This document shows positions 6,575-8,722 of a stretch of 8,722 nucleotides of DNA, piece after piece. The position numbers and the translations under genes are program-made. Below the pieces are notes generated by a model. That model did not search any database and was not told the origin of the DNA. It saw only the letters and a list, made by a program, of their open reading frames with translations. The stretch's first letter is position 1. The number at the start of each line of letters is the position of its first letter. Source of the DNA: an uncultured Prevotellaceae bacterium (GTDB lineage: Bacteria > Bacteroidota > Bacteroidia > Bacteroidales > Bacteroidaceae); contig CAMWRK010000082.1 in the NCBI GenBank assembly GCA_947176655.1, forward strand, positions 1-8,722. The letters are read 5' to 3'.

Positions 6575-8547
6575 TGTTGAATCATGGTCAGAAAATCATC
6601 CTCTGTAACGAGTCTTATGCCCAGCTTTTCGGCTTTTTCCAGTTTGGATGGCCCCATGTTGTTTCCGGCGAGAATGAACGCAGTCTTGGCGGAAATGCTT
6701 CCGACATTCTTGCCGCCGTGCTGCTCTATCATGCGTTTGTATTCGTCACGTGAATGGTGGGAGAATACTCCGCTTATGACGATGCTCTGTCCTTTTAGCA
6801 CATCGCTGTGGGCTGCCAGTTGTTCGTCCGAAAGCGCAAACTGGAGACCTGCCAGTCTTAACTTCTCGATGAGGGCGCGGTTTTCATCCGAGGCAAAGAA
6901 GTTGACAACGCTTTCCGCTATAACCTTTCCTATGCTGTCCGTGTCCAGAAGCTGTTCTGCTGTAGCCGACATCAGTGCATCGATGTTTTTGAATTTGCGT
7001 GCAAGTGTCTTGGCGGCAATCTCGCCGACAAACCTTATTCCAAGAGCAAAGAGCACTCTTTCAAACGGGACATCAGTACTGCGTGCCACGCTTTCTGCCA
7101 CCTTGGCATCGTGTCTGATACGGTAGAAATCCGAGACATCGTGAAGCCATCCGTTGTTATAGTACTGTTGTATCATTTCCGGACCTATGAGGCTTATGTT
7201 CATTGCCTTGCGTGAAACAAAATGTTCCATCCGTCCTATAATCTGCGGCGCGCAGTGCAGGTCGTTGGGACAGTAGTGCGAGGCTTCTTCGGCTTCGCGT
7301 ACCAGCGGCGTGCCGCAGACAGGACAACGATGTATGAAACGGATTGGCGCGCCTTGCGCTTCTCCATGTGTCCCATCGGTATTTTTGCCGACTATCTTCG
7401 GTATGATTTCGCCGCCTTTCTCTACCAGTACGCGGTCACCGACGTGCAGATCCAGGGCATCCATGACATCGGCATTGTGAAGCGTCGCCCTGTGCACCAT
7501 GGTGCCTGACAGTTGTAAGGAATCCATGTTGGCAACAGGTGTCACAACGCCTGTGCGTCCCACTTGGAACGTTACCTCGCGCAGTGTCGTTTCGGCTTGT
7601 TCGGCTTGGAATTTGTAGGCAATGGCCCACCGTGGGGATTTGGCAGTCATGCCCAATGCCTTCTGCTGGGCGATGGAATTTACCTTGAGAACAATACCGT
7701 CGGTTGCTACAGGTAATTCCCTCCTGTGCGTGTCCCAGTAACGGATATATTCCCAGACCTCTTCCAGACTGTTGCACAGTTTCATATCCCGGCTCACCCT
7801 GAATCCCCATGAGCGTGCCGTTTCCATGTTTTCGAAATGTCCTTCGGACGGAATAGTGTCACCTAATAGATAATATAGATACGCATCAAGTCCGCGGCGG
7901 CTGACAACCTTGGGGTCTTTGCTTTTGAGTGTGCCAGAGGCTGCGTTTCGGGGATTGGCAAAAAGAGCTTCGCCGGATTGTTCGCGTTCTGCGTTCAAAC
8001 GCTCGAAGTTCTGCCATGGCAGCAGGATCTCGCCTCTTATTTCAAATTCTTCCGGAATCTCGGCTGTACCTGTTTCAAGAACAAGCGGAATGGAGCGTAT
8101 GGTGCGCACGTTGGCGGTCACGTCATCGCCATGGATGCCGTCGCCTCGCGTCACGGCCTGTTCAAGCCTGCCATTGCGGTAATGAAGAGAAATGGACAGT
8201 CCGTCGTATTTCAGCTCGGCACATATCTGGAACGGTTGTCCGTGCAGTCCGTCCGACACGCGCTGGTAGAAGTCGCGTATTTCGGTCAGGTTGTACGTAT
8301 TGGCAAGGGAAAGCATCGGATGGCGGTGCGGTACGGTACGGAATTCGTCGTTCAGGTCGCTTCCGACACGCTGTGTGGGAGAATCGGGGTCATACATCTC
8401 CGGGTGTCTGTCTTCCAGTTCCTGTAGTCTGCTCATCATCTTGTCGAACTCCATGTCGGAGACAGACGGAGAGTTCATAACGTAGTAATCGTAGTTGTAA
8501 CGGTGCAGCTGTGTCCGCAGATTCAGTATGTCCTCTTTTTCGTCCAT
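6571..8547 (-). CDS. ligA: NAD-dependent DNA ligase LigA
   Basis: The 658-residue protein is close to the usual LigA length of about 670. It seals nicks in replication and repair using NAD. Domains in order: the Ia domain with YNYDYY and SDMEFD (about 1-65); the adenylation domain with nucleophile Lys113 in ELKYDG; the OB fold with QVGRTG and a TLHNADV motif (about 310-400); a zinc finger at Cys408, 411, 426 and 432; helix-hairpin-helix repeats (about 435-575); and a C-terminal BRCT domain (about 584-658). The start at 8547 gives MDEKEDIL and puts the first conserved motif at the normal distance. A longer in-frame start at 8658 would run through both divergent promoter motifs and is rejected. 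The gene is divergent from dapA and overlaps the downstream MetH-domain gene by four bases. Confidence 0.97.
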   Translation of the reverse strand: MDEKEDILNLRTQLHRYNYDYYVMNSPSVSDMEFDKMMSRLQELEDRHPEMYDPDSPTQRVGSDLNDEFRTVPHRHPMLSLANTYNLTEIRDFYQRVSDGLHGQPFQICAELKYDGLSISLHYRNGRLEQAVTRGDGIHGDDVTANVRTIRSIPLVLETGTAEIPEEFEIRGEILLPWQNFERLNAEREQSGEALFANPRNAASGTLKSKDPKVVSRRGLDAYLYYLLGDTIPSEGHFENMETARSWGFRVSRDMKLCNSLEEVWEYIRYWDTHRRELPVATDGIVLKVNSIAQQKALGMTAKSPRWAIAYKFQAEQAETTLREVTFQVGRTGVVTPVANMDSLQLSGTMVHRATLHNADVMDALDLHVGDRVLVEKGGEIIPKIVGKNTDGTHGEAQGAPIRFIHRCPVCGTPLVREAEEASHYCPNDLHCAPQIIGRMEHFVSRKAMNISLIGPEMIQQYYNNGWLHDVSDFYRIRHDAKVAESVARSTDVPFERVLFALGIRFVGEIAAKTLARKFKNIDALMSATAEQLLDTDSIGKVIAESVVNFFASDENRALIEKLRLAGLQFALSDEQLAAHSDVLKGQSIVISGVFSHHSRDEYKRMIEQHGGKNVGSISAKTAFILAGNNMGPSKLEKAEKLGIRLVTEDDFLTMIQQ

Positions 8548-8577
8548 GTGCTTGCTATTTGTAGTGCATTTGTTATG

Positions 8578-8585
8578 CAAAATTA
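8578..8585 (-). promoter_or_regulatory. Probable -7 promoter element for ligA
   Basis: The minus strand reads TAATTTTG, matching TAnnTTTG. It lies 30 bases upstream of the ligA ATG, so a leader of about 24 bases is expected. No TTTG at the usual -33 spacing was found. The region is AT-rich, so a chance match is possible. Confidence 0.5.
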
Positions 8586-8628
8586 ATAAAAAAGGAACAC
8601 TCCGCCCCGATATGTCGTCAAAATGTTG

Positions 8629-8636
8629 TATTTTTG
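8629..8636 (+). promoter_or_regulatory. Probable -7 promoter element for dapA
   Basis: TATTTTTG matches the Bacteroidetes -7 consensus TAnnTTTG and ends 39 bases before the dapA ATG. The predicted start site is near 8643. A matching -33 element is not evident. With the ligA element on the opposite strand it makes a compact divergent promoter region. Confidence 0.5.
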
Positions 8637-8675
8637 TAGGCAACATAATGTAACACAACGAACCAACGATATTGT

Positions 8676-8722
8676 ATGGCTCAAAATAAATTCAGGGGGC
8701 TTGGTGTAGCTCTTGTTACACC
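8676..8722 (+). CDS. dapA: 4-hydroxy-tetrahydrodipicolinate synthase, N-terminus only (3' truncated)
   Basis: Only 15 codons plus two bases are visible: MAQNKFRGLGVALVT, with a following Pro codon implied by CC. The stretch (K/R)G-(M/L)-GVAL-(I/V)-TP is the characteristic N-terminus of DapA, in which the first barrel strand leads into the active site. DapA condenses pyruvate with aspartate semialdehyde in lysine and diaminopimelate synthesis. The call rests on this short motif and on the fact, as I recall, that ligA and dapA are neighbours in Bacteroides. Other members of the DapA/NanA aldolase family share the motif. The gene is divergent from ligA and has a probable -7 element just upstream. 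Confidence 0.7.
   Translation, partial: MAQNKFRGLGVALVT

Noticed and set aside
8548..8658. N-terminal extension of ligA by 37 codons
   Set aside because: The extra residues do not resemble LigA and the DNA contains the divergent promoter motifs. MDEKEDIL gives normal motif spacing.

Overview
The window looks like a chromosomal stretch of a Bacteroidota species, most likely order Bacteroidales. Four things suggest this: the sigma-ABfr-type -7 motif TAnnTTTG lies upstream of three genes, none of the inspected starts has an obvious Shine-Dalgarno sequence, the visible dapA start resembles Bacteroides-type DapA, and the TatA/TatC and MaeB sequences resemble those of this group. Identifications come from reading translations and from recalled family motifs; no database search was run. 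There are eight protein genes, two of them cut by the window edges. I see no rRNA, tRNA, CRISPR array, insertion sequence or long repeat, and no gene-free stretch above 300 bases.

Positions 1-3261 (+ strand) form a compact redox/export cluster. It starts with the 3' part of a polyferredoxin that looks like a NapH-type ferredoxin end joined to a NapG-type four-cluster ferredoxin through an internal twin-arginine segment. Next is an aldo/keto reductase with a C-terminal double 4Fe-4S domain and a twin-arginine lipoprotein signal, then tatA, then tatC. The two redox proteins both carry Tat signals and sit beside the only translocase genes in view. This suggests a minimal TatAC machine encoded with its own clients, and a membrane-to-periplasm electron route (quinol, polyferredoxin, lipid-anchored reductase). 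The route is inference; the signals and gene order are read directly.

Positions 3320-8547 (- strand) hold central metabolism and DNA replication/repair genes: maeB (malic enzyme with a phosphotransacetylase-like tail) behind its own probable promoter, and a ligA-MetH reactivation domain pair overlapping by ATGA. The tat and maeB transcription units converge on a 58-base gap. The MetH domain stands alone rather than inside a full-length methionine synthase, and two positions that contact AdoMet in E. coli MetH are changed.

Positions 8548-8722 hold a divergent promoter region between ligA and the first 15 codons of dapA (+ strand), which runs off the window. The right half is ordinary housekeeping sequence. 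The left third is the part most worth following up.
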